The notes under the pieces were generated by a model that did no database searches, had not been told where the DNA came from, and saw only the letters and a program-made list of their open reading frames with translations. The position numbers and the translations under genes were made by a program. 64,000 bases of DNA from Alteromonas sp. M12 (GTDB taxonomy: Bacteria; Pseudomonadota; Gammaproteobacteria; Enterobacterales; Alteromonadaceae): positions 682,001-746,000 of the forward strand of contig NZ_CP144164.1 of assembly GCF_037478005.1 (NCBI RefSeq), written 5' to 3'. Below are positions 1 through 9,665 of this stretch, piece by piece. Within the stretch, counting starts at the first letter, position 1; every line of letters begins with the position of its first letter.

Positions 1-85
1 CTAAATGAAAACTGTTGGAACCGAGATCAACTGCGGCATACAGTTGGTCTTCATTGGTTACCGATGTAATTGGCTGATTTTCCAT
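1..85 (-). CDS. gppA: Exopolyphosphatase / guanosine pentaphosphatase, N-terminal fragment
   Basis: Only the first 28 codons lie in the window; the gene runs off the left edge. The translated start contains YAAVDLGSNSFHL, the phosphate-1 motif that opens the Ppx/GppA family of the actin-like ATPase fold. These enzymes hydrolyse polyphosphate or convert pppGpp to ppGpp. The ATG overlaps the rhlB stop codon as TAATG, so the two are translationally coupled in one minus-strand operon; rhlB-gppA is a common gammaproteobacterial pairing. Ppx and GppA cannot be told apart from this short piece; the rhlB neighbour favours GppA. Confidence 0.85.
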   Translation of the reverse strand, partial: MENQPITSVTNEDQLYAAVDLGSNSFHL

Positions 86-1344
86 TAACGCCTTTTCTGA
101 TTGCGGTTATTCGGTCGCTTCTGATACGTTTTACCACTTTGTTGTCGCTTTTTGTACTGCGGTTTAGGTGGTGTTATATCTTCAAGTAGCGATTCTTGGT
201 CATAATTACTTACTGGAATAGGACGGCTAATATAGCTTTCAATTGCAGGTAAATTCAACGCATATTTTTCACAAGCGAAGCTAATTGCATGTCCACTTTT
301 GCCAGCGCGACCAGTTCGTCCAATGCGGTGAACGTAATCTTCCGCATCATCGGGTAGGTCATAGTTGAAAACGTGGGTCACTTTTTCGATATGTAAACCA
401 CGAGCAGCTACATCGGTGGCAACCAGAATATCCAGTTTATCTTTACTAAAATCTTCTAGTATTTTTAAACGTTTACGTTGTGGAACATCACCACTTAACA
501 AGCCTACACGATGACCATCGGCTTCCAACCAATCACTGAGTTTCTCACAGGTATGTTTGGTGTTAGCAAAAACAATCGCTTTTTCAGGCCATTCGTCTTC
601 TAGCAAGGTCAGAAGTAGCAGCATTTTATCTTCATCAGAAGGATAAAATAACTCTTCTTGGATACGGCTGGCTGTTTGTTTGTCGTGTTCAACCTTCACA
701 TGTGTGGGGTTGTTCATATGCTCGTAAGCAAGTTCTTGAACTCGATAAGACAAAGTGGCAGAAAATAACATGCTTAAACGTTTGGTTGCATCGGGCATGC
801 GTCTGAACATATATCGAATGTCTTTAATGAAGCCTAAATCGAACATGCGATCTGCTTCGTCGAGCACAGCAACTTGAATATTTTCCAAGGAAAAAACATT
901 TTGTTTGTAATAATCGATTATACGGCCAGTGGTGCCAATAATAATATCTACACCTGATTGCAAAGATTCCCGTTGACTTTGGTAACCTTCACCCCCATAT
1001 ATCAAACCAAGCGATAATCCGGTGTGTTTACTCAATAATTCGGCGTCATTGTAAATTTGTACTGCCAATTCTCGAGTAGGTGCCATTATAATAGCTTTAG
1101 GTTGCTTACCTGATTCATTTGGATGAGTCAGTAATCGATGAAATGTGGCAACAAGAAAAGCAATAGTTTTTCCTGTTCCTGTTTGAGCTTGACCTGCAAT
1201 GTCTTGCCCTTCCAAAAGGTGCGGCAGACTTAACGCCTGTATTGGCGTGCAGTGGATAAAGTTTGCTTCTGTTAATGCCTTTAAAACATCCTCATGGATG
1301 GGCAGATCAGAAAAATGTGTTTCAGTTAAATGTGTAGTTTGCAT
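85..1344 (-). CDS. rhlB: ATP-dependent DEAD-box RNA helicase RhlB
   Basis: The 419-residue product is close to the usual RhlB length. It has the Q motif region, Walker A AQTGTGKT (about residues 53-60), PTRELA, the DEAD box in [16 protein letters not shown], and HRIGRTGR in helicase domain 2, ending in a basic Arg/Lys/Gln-rich tail. RhlB unwinds structured RNA in the RNase E degradosome. The phrase [13 protein letters not shown] and the divergent position next to trxA and rho are typical of RhlB rather than RhlE or SrmB. It is co-transcribed with gppA (TAATG overlap). Confidence 0.95.
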   Translation of the reverse strand: MQTTHLTETHFSDLPIHEDVLKALTEANFIHCTPIQALSLPHLLEGQDIAGQAQTGTGKTIAFLVATFHRLLTHPNESGKQPKAIIMAPTRELAVQIYNDAELLSKHTGLSLGLIYGGEGYQSQRESLQSGVDIIIGTTGRIIDYYKQNVFSLENIQVAVLDEADRMFDLGFIKDIRYMFRRMPDATKRLSMLFSATLSYRVQELAYEHMNNPTHVKVEHDKQTASRIQEELFYPSDEDKMLLLLTLLEDEWPEKAIVFANTKHTCEKLSDWLEADGHRVGLLSGDVPQRKRLKILEDFSKDKLDILVATDVAARGLHIEKVTHVFNYDLPDDAEDYVHRIGRTGRAGKSGHAISFACEKYALNLPAIESYISRPIPVSNYDQESLLEDITPPKPQYKKRQQSGKTYQKRPNNRNQKRR

Positions 1345-1443
1345 AGCTTATAGCTTATCAGTGCTTGCATTAAAAACCAGTTTCTATAAAACTCTCATTA
1401 TGCGCTGAACTATCTCAGCGAGAGACCAATTACGGAGAAAAGT

Positions 1444-1770
1444 ATGAGCGACAAAATTATCCAGTTATCTGACGATAGTTTCGAGGCCGATGTTATCAAT
1501 GCTGCTGGTCCTGTCCTAGTTGATTTCTGGGCGGAATGGTGCGGCCCATGTAAAATGATTGCGCCAATTCTAGAAGAAGTTGCTGGCGAGTTCGACGGCA
1601 AGTTAACAGTTGGCAAGTTGAATGTCGATGAAAATAATGAAACTCCGCCAAAGTATGGCATCCGTGGTATACCCACTTTGCTATTGTTTAAGGACGGAAA
1701 TGTCGCTGCTACCAAAGTAGGTGCATTGTCAAAAACCCAGTTAGCTGAGTTTTTGAACGACAATATCTAA
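1444..1770 (+). CDS. trxA: Thioredoxin 1
   Basis: The 108-residue product carries the thioredoxin active site [10 protein letters not shown] and the cis-proline stretch [11 protein letters not shown]. It is a cytosolic disulfide reductant recycled by thioredoxin reductase and serves ribonucleotide reductase, PAPS reductase and others. The start ATG has the purine-rich upstream element ACGGAGAAAAGT. The length matches TrxA exactly, with no N-terminal zinc-ribbon extension as in TrxC. It is divergent from rhlB and is followed by its own intrinsic terminator and then rho, a conserved order. Confidence 0.97.
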   Translation: MSDKIIQLSDDSFEADVINAAGPVLVDFWAEWCGPCKMIAPILEEVAGEFDGKLTVGKLNVDENNETPPKYGIRGIPTLLLFKDGNVAATKVGALSKTQLAEFLNDNI

Positions 1771-1779
1771 ACTCAATTA

Positions 1780-1826
1780 ATGCGCAGAACGACTCACTTA
1801 AATTTGGTTTTTCTGCGTATTTTTTG
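1780..1826 (+). terminator. Intrinsic terminator after trxA
   Basis: Arms ATGCGCAGAA (1780-1789) and TTCTGCGTAT (1811-1820) pair over 10 bp with one G-T wobble and are followed by a T-run. It separates trxA from rho. Confidence 0.75.
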
Positions 1827-2040
1827 TATTTTTAACGAAAAATAAACATTCTTTGCATTAATCATCGTTTTTCGCTGGACGGAACAACTAATTGGTGCTA
1901 ACTTTCGATTGTTCATATCTTGAACTCACCAAATTTCGCGCTCAATCCATAGAGTAAAACGAATTTAATTAGCCAAAAAACCTGAAACTAATAAAACAGG
2001 GTGCCTTTTAGCACATTTCAAATCACAAAGACCCACCAAT

Positions 2041-3306
2041 ATGAATTTAACAGAATTAAAGAATAAACCGATCAGCGAACTTGTAGCATTAGCCGAAAAG
2101 ATGGGCCTAGATAATATGGCTCGGGCTCGCAAACAAGACATTATATTTGCCATACTGAAAGCGCACGCAAAAAGCGGCGAAGATATTTTCGGAGATGGCG
2201 TACTCGAAATACTCCAAGATGGTTTTGGATTTTTACGGTCATCAGATTCTTCATATTTGGCCGGTCCGGATGATATTTATGTATCTCCCAGCCAAATTCG
2301 CCGGTTTAACTTGCGAACCGGAGACACCATCGCTGGAAAAATACGTCCACCTAAAGACAGCGAAAGATATTTTGCACTACTGAAAATCAATCAAGTTAAT
2401 TTCGACAAACCAGAAAACTCCCGCAACAAAATCCTTTTTGAAAACTTAACACCGTTACACGCTAATCGACGTTTTACGTTGCAACGTGGGAATGGTAGTA
2501 CAGAGGATTTGACTGCAAGAATTTTAGATTTGGCTTCACCCATTGGTGCTGGTCAACGTGGTTTGATTGTTGCTCCGCCTAAAGCCGGTAAAACATTATT
2601 GCTGCAGAATATTGCGCAATCAATTGCAGCTAATCATCCAGAATGCGAATTAATGGTATTGTTGATCGATGAGCGTCCAGAAGAAGTAACTGAAATGCAA
2701 CGTTTGGTGCAAGGTGAGGTTGTTGCCTCTACGTTTGACGAGCCAGCGAGTCGCCACGTTCAGGTTGCTGAGATGGTCATTGAGAAAGCCAAGCGTTTAG
2801 TTGAACATAAAAAAGACGTGGTAATACTACTCGACTCTATTACTCGTTTAGCGCGTGCTTACAACACCGTTATACCTTCATCAGGTAAAGTACTAACCGG
2901 TGGTGTTGATGCTAACGCCTTGCACAAACCAAAGCGTTTCTTTGGTGCTGCACGTAATGTGGAAGAAGGCGGTAGCTTGACCATTATTGCAACAGCATTG
3001 ATCGACACTGGTTCGAAGATGGACGAAGTCATTTACGAAGAATTTAAAGGTACAGGTAATATGGAACTGCACCTTAACCGTAAAATTGCTGAAAAACGTG
3101 TGTTCCCAGCTATCGATTTCAATCGTTCTGGTACTCGTCGTGAAGAATTGCTTACCACTCAAGAAGAATTACAGAAAATGTGGATCTTACGTAAGATAGT
3201 CCACGAAATGTCTGAGATTGACGCTATCGAATTCTTAATTGGTAGATTAGCCATGACTAAAACCAATGAAGAATTTTTTGATGCGATGAAACGTCAAAAA
3301 AGCTAA
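2041..3306 (+). CDS. rho: Transcription termination factor Rho
   Basis: The 421-residue product is full length. It shows the N-terminal Rho domain ([19 protein letters not shown]), the cold-shock-like RNA-binding domain with GFGFLR, the Walker A region [12 protein letters not shown] and Walker [17 protein letters not shown]. Rho is the hexameric RNA translocase that terminates untranslated transcripts. The 214-nt AT-rich leader between the trxA terminator and the start codon would fit the known Rho autoregulation by attenuation, although I see no decisive structure in it. The nitrate leaders further along are intrinsic-terminator based and would not need Rho. Confidence 0.97.
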   Translation: MNLTELKNKPISELVALAEKMGLDNMARARKQDIIFAILKAHAKSGEDIFGDGVLEILQDGFGFLRSSDSSYLAGPDDIYVSPSQIRRFNLRTGDTIAGKIRPPKDSERYFALLKINQVNFDKPENSRNKILFENLTPLHANRRFTLQRGNGSTEDLTARILDLASPIGAGQRGLIVAPPKAGKTLLLQNIAQSIAANHPECELMVLLIDERPEEVTEMQRLVQGEVVASTFDEPASRHVQVAEMVIEKAKRLVEHKKDVVILLDSITRLARAYNTVIPSSGKVLTGGVDANALHKPKRFFGAARNVEEGGSLTIIATALIDTGSKMDEVIYEEFKGTGNMELHLNRKIAEKRVFPAIDFNRSGTRREELLTTQEELQKMWILRKIVHEMSEIDAIEFLIGRLAMTKTNEEFFDAMKRQKS

Positions 3307-3330
3307 CAATACCTAATTTTTTAAGATCTA

Positions 3331-3370
3331 AAAATCCACTGTAGTTTGTGCTCCAGTGGATTTTTTATTT
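3331..3370 (+). terminator. Intrinsic terminator after rho
   Basis: AAAATCCACTG (3331-3341) pairs with CAGTGGATTTT (3354-3364) and the T-run continues to 3366. It sits 24 nt after the rho stop codon. Confidence 0.85.
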
Positions 3371-3434
3371 GTACTGCAAATTGTGATATAAAAAGTCTCG
3401 TACGCTAATAAAAATAACTAAAAAGAAGGGAATT

Positions 3435-4715
3435 ATGAACAAGCTACTCCTCACATTGTCACTTTTACCTACCTTATGTTTTGCTGACACTGTCGATCTA
3501 ATGGCGGATAAAATTGAAGCCAAAGTTATTCAATGGCGTCATCATTTACATGAAAATCCTGAGCTATCAAATCGTGAAGTTAAAACTGCTGAATACATTG
3601 CTAAACACTTAAAGTCACTAGGGCTGGAAGTTCAAACTGGTGTGGCAGTGACCGGCGTGGTGGCAATTTTAGATAGTGGCAAGCCCGGACCTGTCGTTGG
3701 CTTACGAGCTGATATTGATGGTTTACCGGTTCCAGAAAATAATGATTTACCTTGGAAATCTAAAGCCAGGGGCGAATACAATGGTAAAGATGTACCTGTG
3801 ATGCATGCCTGTGGACATGATACGCACATTGCAATGCTGATGGGAGCGGCTGAAATTCTAGTGGGAATGAAAGACGAGCTGCGTGGAAAAGTGAAATTTA
3901 TTTTTCAACCAGCTGAAGAGGGAGCACCTAGCGGAGAAGAAGGTGGCGCTGAATTAATGGTGAAAGAGGGCGTTCTTAAAAACCCAGATGTGGACGCTAT
4001 ATTTGGACTACACATTAGCTCACTTGCCGATGTTAATACTGTTTTGTATCGCGAAGGTGGTGTAATGGCGGCGGTAGACCCTTTCAAAATTGTTATAAAA
4101 GGCAAGCAAGCACATGGCGCTTACCCATGGATGAGTGTTGATCCTATTGTCACGGCTGCACAAATGATTATGAGTATTCAAACCATCGTCAGTCGTGAAG
4201 TTCAACTTTTAGACGATGCTGCCGTGGTAACCTTTGGCGCAATTAATGGTGGAGTGCGCTCTAATATCATTCCTAACGAAGTTGAGCTGGTGGGCACTAT
4301 TCGCACCTTAAACAAAAAAGCCCGTGACCTCATGTATGAAGCCATGCCAAGAAAGGTTAAAGGCATCGCCGATAGTATGCGTGCTGAAGCTGAGCTAACG
4401 CTTCCATTAGACTATTCTTATCCAATTACCTTTAATGATCATGACTTGACATCGACTATGCTGCCAACTCTTATTAAGACCGCTGGCGAAGATAAAGTGA
4501 TTTACAGTAAACCGGTAACAGGCGCAGAAGATTTCTCGTTCTTCCAAGAACAGATCCCAGGGTTGTACTTATGGGTTGGTGGAAAACCTTTAGACGTTGA
4601 CCCTAAAGATGCGCCTGCTCACCACACTCCTGATTTTTATGTGGATGACGAGGGAATGAAATTAGGCGTTCGTCTATTAACTAATATGACAATCGACTAC
4701 ATGAAACAAAATTAG
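3435..4715 (+). CDS. Secreted M20 family amidohydrolase / peptidase
   Basis: The 426-residue product begins with a signal peptide (MNKLLLTLSLLPTLCFAD, cleavage expected after Ala17). The M20D metal-site motifs follow: RADIDGLPV, HACGHDTHIAM, AEEG in the PAEEGAPSGEEGG stretch, and TGAEDFSFF near the C-terminus. M20D members hydrolyse N-acyl or amide bonds in hippurate-, indole-acetyl- or N-acyl-amino-acid-like substrates. The signal peptide indicates a periplasmic enzyme. RBS AAGGGA precedes the ATG. It is a single-gene unit between two terminators; the substrate cannot be deduced. Confidence 0.85.
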   Translation: MNKLLLTLSLLPTLCFADTVDLMADKIEAKVIQWRHHLHENPELSNREVKTAEYIAKHLKSLGLEVQTGVAVTGVVAILDSGKPGPVVGLRADIDGLPVPENNDLPWKSKARGEYNGKDVPVMHACGHDTHIAMLMGAAEILVGMKDELRGKVKFIFQPAEEGAPSGEEGGAELMVKEGVLKNPDVDAIFGLHISSLADVNTVLYREGGVMAAVDPFKIVIKGKQAHGAYPWMSVDPIVTAAQMIMSIQTIVSREVQLLDDAAVVTFGAINGGVRSNIIPNEVELVGTIRTLNKKARDLMYEAMPRKVKGIADSMRAEAELTLPLDYSYPITFNDHDLTSTMLPTLIKTAGEDKVIYSKPVTGAEDFSFFQEQIPGLYLWVGGKPLDVDPKDAPAHHTPDFYVDDEGMKLGVRLLTNMTIDYMKQN

Positions 4716-4740
4716 TCTCGATACCACAGATAGTTAACTA

Positions 4741-4772
4741 AAAAAACGGCATCTATTTAGATGCCGTTTTGC
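4741..4772. terminator. Bidirectional terminator between amidohydrolase and nhaA
   Basis: AAAACGGCATCT and AGATGCCGTTTT form a perfect 12-bp stem around a 4-nt loop, with A/T runs on both sides, so it can serve both convergent genes. Confidence 0.85.
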
Positions 4773-4798
4773 TTTAATCTTATTACCGGTTTCTAAAA

Positions 4799-5953
4799 CT
4801 ATTTAATTGCTTTTTTCAGCACCAGATAACCAGTCACCGCTGACACTATTGAGCCTAATAATATGCCGAGTCGCTCATCAAAAAATGCATTGTTGCCGGT
4901 TTGTTCGAAGGCTAACGAGCCGATAAATAAACTCATGGTAAAACCTACACCACATAAAATCGCGCAGCCATACAATTGCGTAAAGTTTTGATCCGCAGGC
5001 AGTTTAGCCAAGCCTAATTTTATCACCAACCAACTAAATCCAAATACCCCCACCTGTTTGCCTACAAACAGCCCTAAGAATATGCCAAAGGTGACGGGGT
5101 GTAATACTGAGTCCACGCTGATACTGGCAATATTGATCCCCGAGTTAGCAAAGGCAAAAACTGGCAGTATGACAAAATTGACCGCCGGAAGCAGACTGTG
5201 CTCTAAGGTTTTTACAGGTGATAGGTTGGGATTATTGTTGTCCCGCATAGGAATAAAGAACGCTAATAACACACCCGCTAAGGTAGCATGAACACCGGAT
5301 TTGAGCATGGCAACCCACAATACCACGCCAATTAAAATGTAGGAGGGGATCTGTTGGACATTTTTACGGTTCATGCTGGTCAAAATGACTAAACACAAAG
5401 CCGCTACAATTAATGGCCAAGTAGAAATATTGTCACTGTAAAACACGGCAATGATTAAGATGGCACCAATGTCGTCGATGATTGCTAAGGTCACTAAAAA
5501 TATTTTTAAGCTGGTGGGGACGCGACTTCCAAGCAACGCTAAAATACCCATCGCAAACGCAATATCGGTAGCCGCAGGTATCGCCCAACCTGCTAGCGCC
5601 ACCGGGTTTCCCCAAGTGAAAAATGCATAAATGCCTGCAGGTACAAGCATGCCGCCAATTGCGCCACTGGCCGGTAACACTATATTCGCAGGATTGGATA
5701 AACCACCCTCTAGTATTTCCCGTTTGAGTTCCAAGCCCACCATAAAAAAGAATACGGCCATCAACCCATCATTAATCCATAAAAGTAATGGTTTATTAAT
5801 TTCCAGCGCGCCAATTTGAATAACTACTGGCATTTCGATGAGTAAATCGTAAATGATTGAAAAAGGAGAGTTGGCTACAAGCAATGCAAGCACAGCTGAG
5901 CACATTAATAGGATACCGCCGGCGGATTCTTTCTTTAAAAACCTGTCTAACAT
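4799..5953 (-). CDS. nhaA: Na+/H+ antiporter NhaA
   Basis: The 384-residue product has about 12 hydrophobic segments and the family landmarks FFFMVGLELKREILEG, the TM4 motif PAATDIAFAMGIL and the paired aspartates in AIIDDIGAILIIAVFY (ion-binding site). NhaA exports Na+ or Li+ in exchange for protons and controls cytoplasmic pH and sodium, a routine need for a marine cell. The start has a strong RBS (AAAGGAGTGATTAATG). No nhaR regulator is adjacent. Confidence 0.96.
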   Translation of the reverse strand: MLDRFLKKESAGGILLMCSAVLALLVANSPFSIIYDLLIEMPVVIQIGALEINKPLLLWINDGLMAVFFFMVGLELKREILEGGLSNPANIVLPASGAIGGMLVPAGIYAFFTWGNPVALAGWAIPAATDIAFAMGILALLGSRVPTSLKIFLVTLAIIDDIGAILIIAVFYSDNISTWPLIVAALCLVILTSMNRKNVQQIPSYILIGVVLWVAMLKSGVHATLAGVLLAFFIPMRDNNNPNLSPVKTLEHSLLPAVNFVILPVFAFANSGINIASISVDSVLHPVTFGIFLGLFVGKQVGVFGFSWLVIKLGLAKLPADQNFTQLYGCAILCGVGFTMSLFIGSLAFEQTGNNAFFDERLGILLGSIVSAVTGYLVLKKAIK

Positions 5954-6409
5954 TAATCACTCCTTTTAAACTACATTACAACCTTAAGGTTAGCTTGTGG
6001 ATGCATAGAATGCGTAGTTAATTGCTACTTTTATCAAATCCATGCCATGTTAACGTTAATCACTACATATAATAGCTAATCCCCTGTTTATTACGTAGAT
6101 AATGTATAAAAAAGCCCAGTTATTTTTGAATAACCTACATAAAATCCTCCCTTTGGGCATTTAATGTTTAATTTCGTATTAGCAAGATTTGGGCTTGGGC
6201 GAAAATTAGGCTACAATCTGCCGCCTCAATTATTGAGGGTAGTATTCCTGTTCTAGGTTTACGTATATTTTATTTAAGCGAAGGTGGAGTAGGGGCTAAC
6301 GAGAGTTTGCTTTTTAACTATCATTTTTACTATTTGACTAAAATATTTATCCTCTAAACTTATTACCGACATTCAGTTGGTTCTCAGACCTAAAAATTTA
6401 GGAGCAGAT
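5954..6409. other. Intergenic region between divergent nhaA and purE
   Basis: This is 456 nt of AT-rich sequence serving both divergent genes. A small hairpin (GTTATT tttg AATAAC near 6118-6136) and a distant GCCCA/TGGGC pair are visible. I found no convincing PurR box in front of purE, and could not fold the nhaA leader into a known Na+ or Li+ riboswitch by eye. Confidence 0.4.
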
Positions 6410-6901
6410 ATGCCTAAAGTGGCAATAGTAATGGGTTCAAAATCAGATTGGCCAACCATGCAGCAAGCTGCAATTATGTTGAAAAACCTTGGTGTGGACT
6501 TTGATGCAAAAGTGGTTTCCGCACACAGAACGCCAGACTTACTAACTGAATTTGCTAAAACTGCTGCTGATAACGATTACCATGTCATTATTGGCGGAGC
6601 GGGTGGCGCGGCTCACCTGCCGGGCATGATTGCTGCGCATACACATATTCCAGTTTTTGGTGTACCTGTTCGCTCCAGTCAGTTAAGTGGTGTTGATTCA
6701 CTATATTCAATAGTGCAAATGCCTAAAGGTGTGGCTGTTGGTACTTTAGCGATTGGCGAAGCGGGTGCAGCTAATGCAGGTTTGCTAGCCGCGCAAGTTA
6801 TTGCGCTACACGATAAGAAAGTGGCTGAAGCCGTTATTGCGTTTCGAAAACAGCAAACCGATACTGTACTTGCTTTAGATGAACTGGAGTTACCTGAATG
6901 A
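6410..6901 (+). CDS. purE: N5-carboxyaminoimidazole ribonucleotide mutase PurE
   Basis: The 163-residue product has the PurE class I signature [10 protein letters not shown] at the N-terminus, then SAHRTP and [12 protein letters not shown]. It converts N5-CAIR to CAIR in de novo purine synthesis. I chose the ATG at 6410 because GGAG lies 6 nt upstream and the protein then starts at the normal family position. An in-frame TTG at 6377 would add 11 residues without an RBS. The stop overlaps purK (ATGA), so the pair is translationally coupled. Confidence 0.95.
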   Translation: MPKVAIVMGSKSDWPTMQQAAIMLKNLGVDFDAKVVSAHRTPDLLTEFAKTAADNDYHVIIGGAGGAAHLPGMIAAHTHIPVFGVPVRSSQLSGVDSLYSIVQMPKGVAVGTLAIGEAGAANAGLLAAQVIALHDKKVAEAVIAFRKQQTDTVLALDELELPE

Positions 6902-8040
6902 ACGTACTGATCTATGGATCAGGGCAACTAGCACAAATGATGTACCTATCTGCCGTGCCTTTGGGATTCAAAGTCTACGCGGTGGATGTTGCCAATCACA
7001 CTGTGGTTGATCCCATTAGTAAAATAAAACTCGATATCAGTATTGAACAAGCTATCGATATGGCCGATGCATTGTCGGTTGAGTTTGAACATGTACCGGA
7101 AGATTTGCTGGAACAGGCGCAAAGCAGCGGAAAACTGTACCCAAGCATGCAAGCTATTTTGACCGGTGCGGATCGCGTGCGTGAAAAAAACGTACTCGAG
7201 AAATTACAGATCAACAACAGTAAACACCTCATTATTACTGACATCGAACAACTCGATGATGCGGTAGCCCAATTAGGCGAAAAACTGATTATCAAAGCCA
7301 GTCGTGATGGCTACGACGGCTACGGTCAATGGCGTTTATCTAGTAACCAAGATTTACCTGCATTGAAGCAACAATTAGCCGATTTAGATTTAGAGCAGGT
7401 GCCTTTAATTGCCGAGCAAATGGTGCCATTTGACCGCGAGTTGTCGTTAGTTGGTGTTCGCGGATTACACGGTGACATTAAGTTCTACCCCCTGGCTGAA
7501 AATCTGCATCATCAAGGTCAGCTCCATGTATCGGTTGCCCCCGCGCCAGATATTGATAGTCAACTAACTGCGCAGGCGCAAACCGCGTTTACAAAATTAG
7601 TTGATGAATTTGATTACGTTGGTGTGTTAGCCGTAGAGTTTTTCCTAGTAGGCAATCAATTATTGGTTAATGAAATAGCGCCTCGGGTGCATAACTCTGG
7701 TCATTGGAGTATGCAAGGCACTGATTGCAGCCAATTTGAAAATCACATGCGCGCCATTTCGGGATTGCCATTAGGTAATACCCAAGCTCACGGCAAAAGT
7801 GCGATGATCAATATTATTGGTTGCGATGACTATTCTACTGATTTACTCAGTCTCGATCACTGCCACTTGCATCTGTATGGTAAAAGCGTCAGAGCAAAAC
7901 GTAAGATGGGACATATTAATTTAACCGGTGACAGTTATGCCGACTTGGCTGAACTGATGACTACGTTGGCCAAATACGTTCCAGTCGAACATTTCCCTAA
8001 ATTGTTAAATGAAGCAGATAAACTAGCAAAAATAGATTAA
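6898..8040 (+). CDS. purK: N5-carboxyaminoimidazole ribonucleotide synthase PurK
   Basis: The 380-residue ATP-grasp enzyme starts with a nucleotide-binding turn (GSGQLAQMM). It carries [13 protein letters not shown], the ATP-grasp lysine and glycine loop, and [15 protein letters not shown], the metal and substrate site typical of PurK. It carboxylates AIR with ATP and bicarbonate and hands N5-CAIR to PurE. It overlaps purE by 4 nt. The gene ends about 90 nt before the tRNA-Thr promoter. Confidence 0.95.
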   Translation: MNVLIYGSGQLAQMMYLSAVPLGFKVYAVDVANHTVVDPISKIKLDISIEQAIDMADALSVEFEHVPEDLLEQAQSSGKLYPSMQAILTGADRVREKNVLEKLQINNSKHLIITDIEQLDDAVAQLGEKLIIKASRDGYDGYGQWRLSSNQDLPALKQQLADLDLEQVPLIAEQMVPFDRELSLVGVRGLHGDIKFYPLAENLHHQGQLHVSVAPAPDIDSQLTAQAQTAFTKLVDEFDYVGVLAVEFFLVGNQLLVNEIAPRVHNSGHWSMQGTDCSQFENHMRAISGLPLGNTQAHGKSAMINIIGCDDYSTDLLSLDHCHLHLYGKSVRAKRKMGHINLTGDSYADLAELMTTLAKYVPVEHFPKLLNEADKLAKID

Positions 8041-8129
8041 TGGGGTGCTGATAACTTAACCACTGCGATGAAAAATCAGGCGCTTAGATGAAAACTTGCA
8101 ATAAAACCCAATAAGTAGAGAAACAACTG

Positions 8130-8157
8130 TTGACAAGATTCAATCTGCGATTAAAAT
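8130..8157 (+). promoter_or_regulatory. Sigma-70 promoter of tRNA-Thr
   Basis: TTGACA (8130-8135), a 16-bp spacer and TAAAAT (8152-8157) are followed by a GC-rich discriminator (GCGCCTCGC), which is typical of stringently controlled stable-RNA promoters. The same layout recurs at the rrn promoters at 14374 and 14550. Confidence 0.75.
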
Positions 8158-8246
8158 AGCGCCTCGCTTTTGAGACAAGATTTACCAACCTTGTCACTGC
8201 TGTAGAACGACTTACATCAGTAAATCAAAAGCCGTCACCTTAGTGT

Positions 8247-8322
<76 letters not shown>

Positions 8323-8471
8323 TTTTCTCTTTATGCCTTTTTATCTATCTGCTAAATTCCCAGACGTTCTGTAGTCCAGACGTTGGCTTATTTAGACAGC
8401 AATCGAAAAATGGCGTGTAGATATCACTTCCAAGTAAGACTCATTCCAAAAACAAACACAAAAAATAGACA

Positions 8472-8501
8472 CAAAAAAGCACCGATGAAATCAAAGGTGC
8501 T
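8472..8501 (-). terminator. Terminator of the PEP-CTERM gene
   Basis: Read on the minus strand, AGCACC and GGTGCT form the stem followed by a run of six T. It lies 32 nt past the stop codon of the PEP-CTERM gene. Confidence 0.7.
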
Positions 8502-8532
8502 GATTCAAAACTCGCTGGACGTCATTGTTTGT

Positions 8533-9084
8533 TTATTTTGTATAACGACGTGATGCTAACCCCACCAAACCTAGGGAAAAAATAGCGAATGTAGATGGCT
8601 CGGGCACAGAAACCATTCCAGCGAATACCGCAATATCACTATCATCTGCGCTTACGGTATTGGTAAAGCTGCCAATATCTCCGGCTGCGAACGCGCTTGT
8701 CACCAAATAATATTGCTGAAAACCCACTAAATTGAAACTAAATTCTGAGGTGCCTATACCGCCTGCACCATCATCATCACCGGCTAACAAATTGACTAAT
8801 TGATCGCTTGGCGAGAAATCAAATTCGTATAGATGCAAATAACCATCATAATCCTGGACACTGCTAAAATTGAATTCTCCCGAACCAGCAGTATAAAAAC
8901 TTTGTACATGATATTGAACCGGCCCAAGTGTTGAAATAATCGGTCCTGATTCAACTGGACGAGCCCAAAAATCCCCAGTCCCATTAGTGTCTGAATAAAC
9001 TAACGTCGAAAAAGCTGGCGCTGAGCAACATGCCAGCGTTACTAACATCAATTGTATTACCTTTATTTTTATTTTATCTATCAC
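8533..9084 (-). CDS. PEP-CTERM sorting domain protein
   Basis: The 183-residue product has an N-terminal signal peptide (about residues 1-26, ending CCSAPAFS). Its C-terminus is a textbook PEP-CTERM signal: VPEPSTF, a hydrophobic stretch (FAIFSLGLVGLAS) and a basic tail RRYTK. Proteins of this class are exported, processed by exosortase (EpsH/XrtA type) and usually linked to exopolysaccharide or biofilm matrix. The middle is rich in Gly, Asp and aromatic residues (GDDDGAGGIG) and could be a beta-sandwich. No exosortase or EPS gene is in the window, so it is an orphan target. The specific role is unknown. Confidence 0.85.
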   Translation of the reverse strand: MIDKIKIKVIQLMLVTLACCSAPAFSTLVYSDTNGTGDFWARPVESGPIISTLGPVQYHVQSFYTAGSGEFNFSSVQDYDGYLHLYEFDFSPSDQLVNLLAGDDDGAGGIGTSEFSFNLVGFQQYYLVTSAFAAGDIGSFTNTVSADDSDIAVFAGMVSVPEPSTFAIFSLGLVGLASRRYTK

Positions 9085-9397
9085 CGTCTTCTTCCTTTAA
9101 TGATTTGTTTTGTATTAACTGCTAAGCCCAGCATCGCAAATGTAATAACTAACAAATGCAATAATTTACAAGAGCAATAATTAAACCAAAGTGAAAATCA
9201 CCCATGTTTTCAATATGTTTGTTTTTTGTACAGATGGTGGGGGGTAAAAGAACTGGACGTTATTGGATAGTTAGGATGTGACTTATACCGAGTGTCAATA
9301 TAGTAAACCGGTAGCAACTCATTTTAATAAGTTGCTGCCGGTTTATTAAGTATTTACTTGATTTGAGTAATTATATGTTTTTTTGAAATATACAACA
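9085..9397. other. AT-rich intergenic region, no gene seen
   Basis: This 313-nt gap holds the upstream region of the PEP-CTERM gene and the downstream region of the small peptide gene. Its only clear structure is the hairpin at 9305-9344, listed separately. Confidence 0.5.
9305..9344. terminator. Hairpin, probable terminator of the small peptide gene
   Basis: AAACCGGTAGCAAC (9305-9318) pairs with GTTGCTGCCGGTTT (9331-9344) with one mismatch. It lies about 53 nt past the stop of the minus-strand peptide gene. The downstream T-run is weak on either strand, so the terminator role is likely but not certain. Confidence 0.5.
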
Positions 9398-9589
9398 TTA
9401 TGGGTTGCCTATATCTGATGGCGGGTTAAGTTTTTTCCCTTTTTTGGCAGGATCCATAGGGTGTAATTCTCTTCCTGATACATTTCTAAATTCAAAATTG
9501 GCATATTGCAAGTCGCTTCCACCTTGAATTTCTGTGAGGTAGTCATCGGCAATTTCTTGCATTGTTTTTAAGTTTAATTTGCAGTTCAT
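9398..9589 (-). CDS. Small double-glycine-leader peptide, candidate secreted signal or bacteriocin-like peptide
   Basis: The 63-residue ORF has a plausible RBS (GTGAG, 8 nt before ATG). Residues 1-24 look like a double-glycine leader: spaced hydrophobic positions followed by LTEIQGG, as recognised by C39 peptidase/ABC exporters. The predicted core of 39 residues has no cysteine, is rich in Asn, Lys and Pro, and contains PAKKGKKLNPP, so it is not an obvious lanthipeptide or sactipeptide. It is divergent, 76 bp away, from a huge hybrid sensor with a periplasmic-type propeller. No exporter or modification enzyme lies nearby. Function unknown; signalling is inference. Confidence 0.6.
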   Translation of the reverse strand: MNCKLNLKTMQEIADDYLTEIQGGSDLQYANFEFRNVSGRELHPMDPAKKGKKLNPPSDIGNP

Positions 9590-9665
9590 TATATTCTCAC
9601 TTGTTAGAGTACATTTTTTGTACCATATTAATTATGTAAAGATTCATAAATATTAACATTTAAAT

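Noticed and set aside
6290..6330. PurR box before purE
   Set aside because: GCTAACGAGAGTTTGC has some resemblance but is too far from ACGCAAACGTTTGCGT.
8361..8395. Direct repeat CCAGACGTT (twice within 30 nt) after tRNA-Thr
   Set aside because: Two short copies only; no array structure, no link to a known element.
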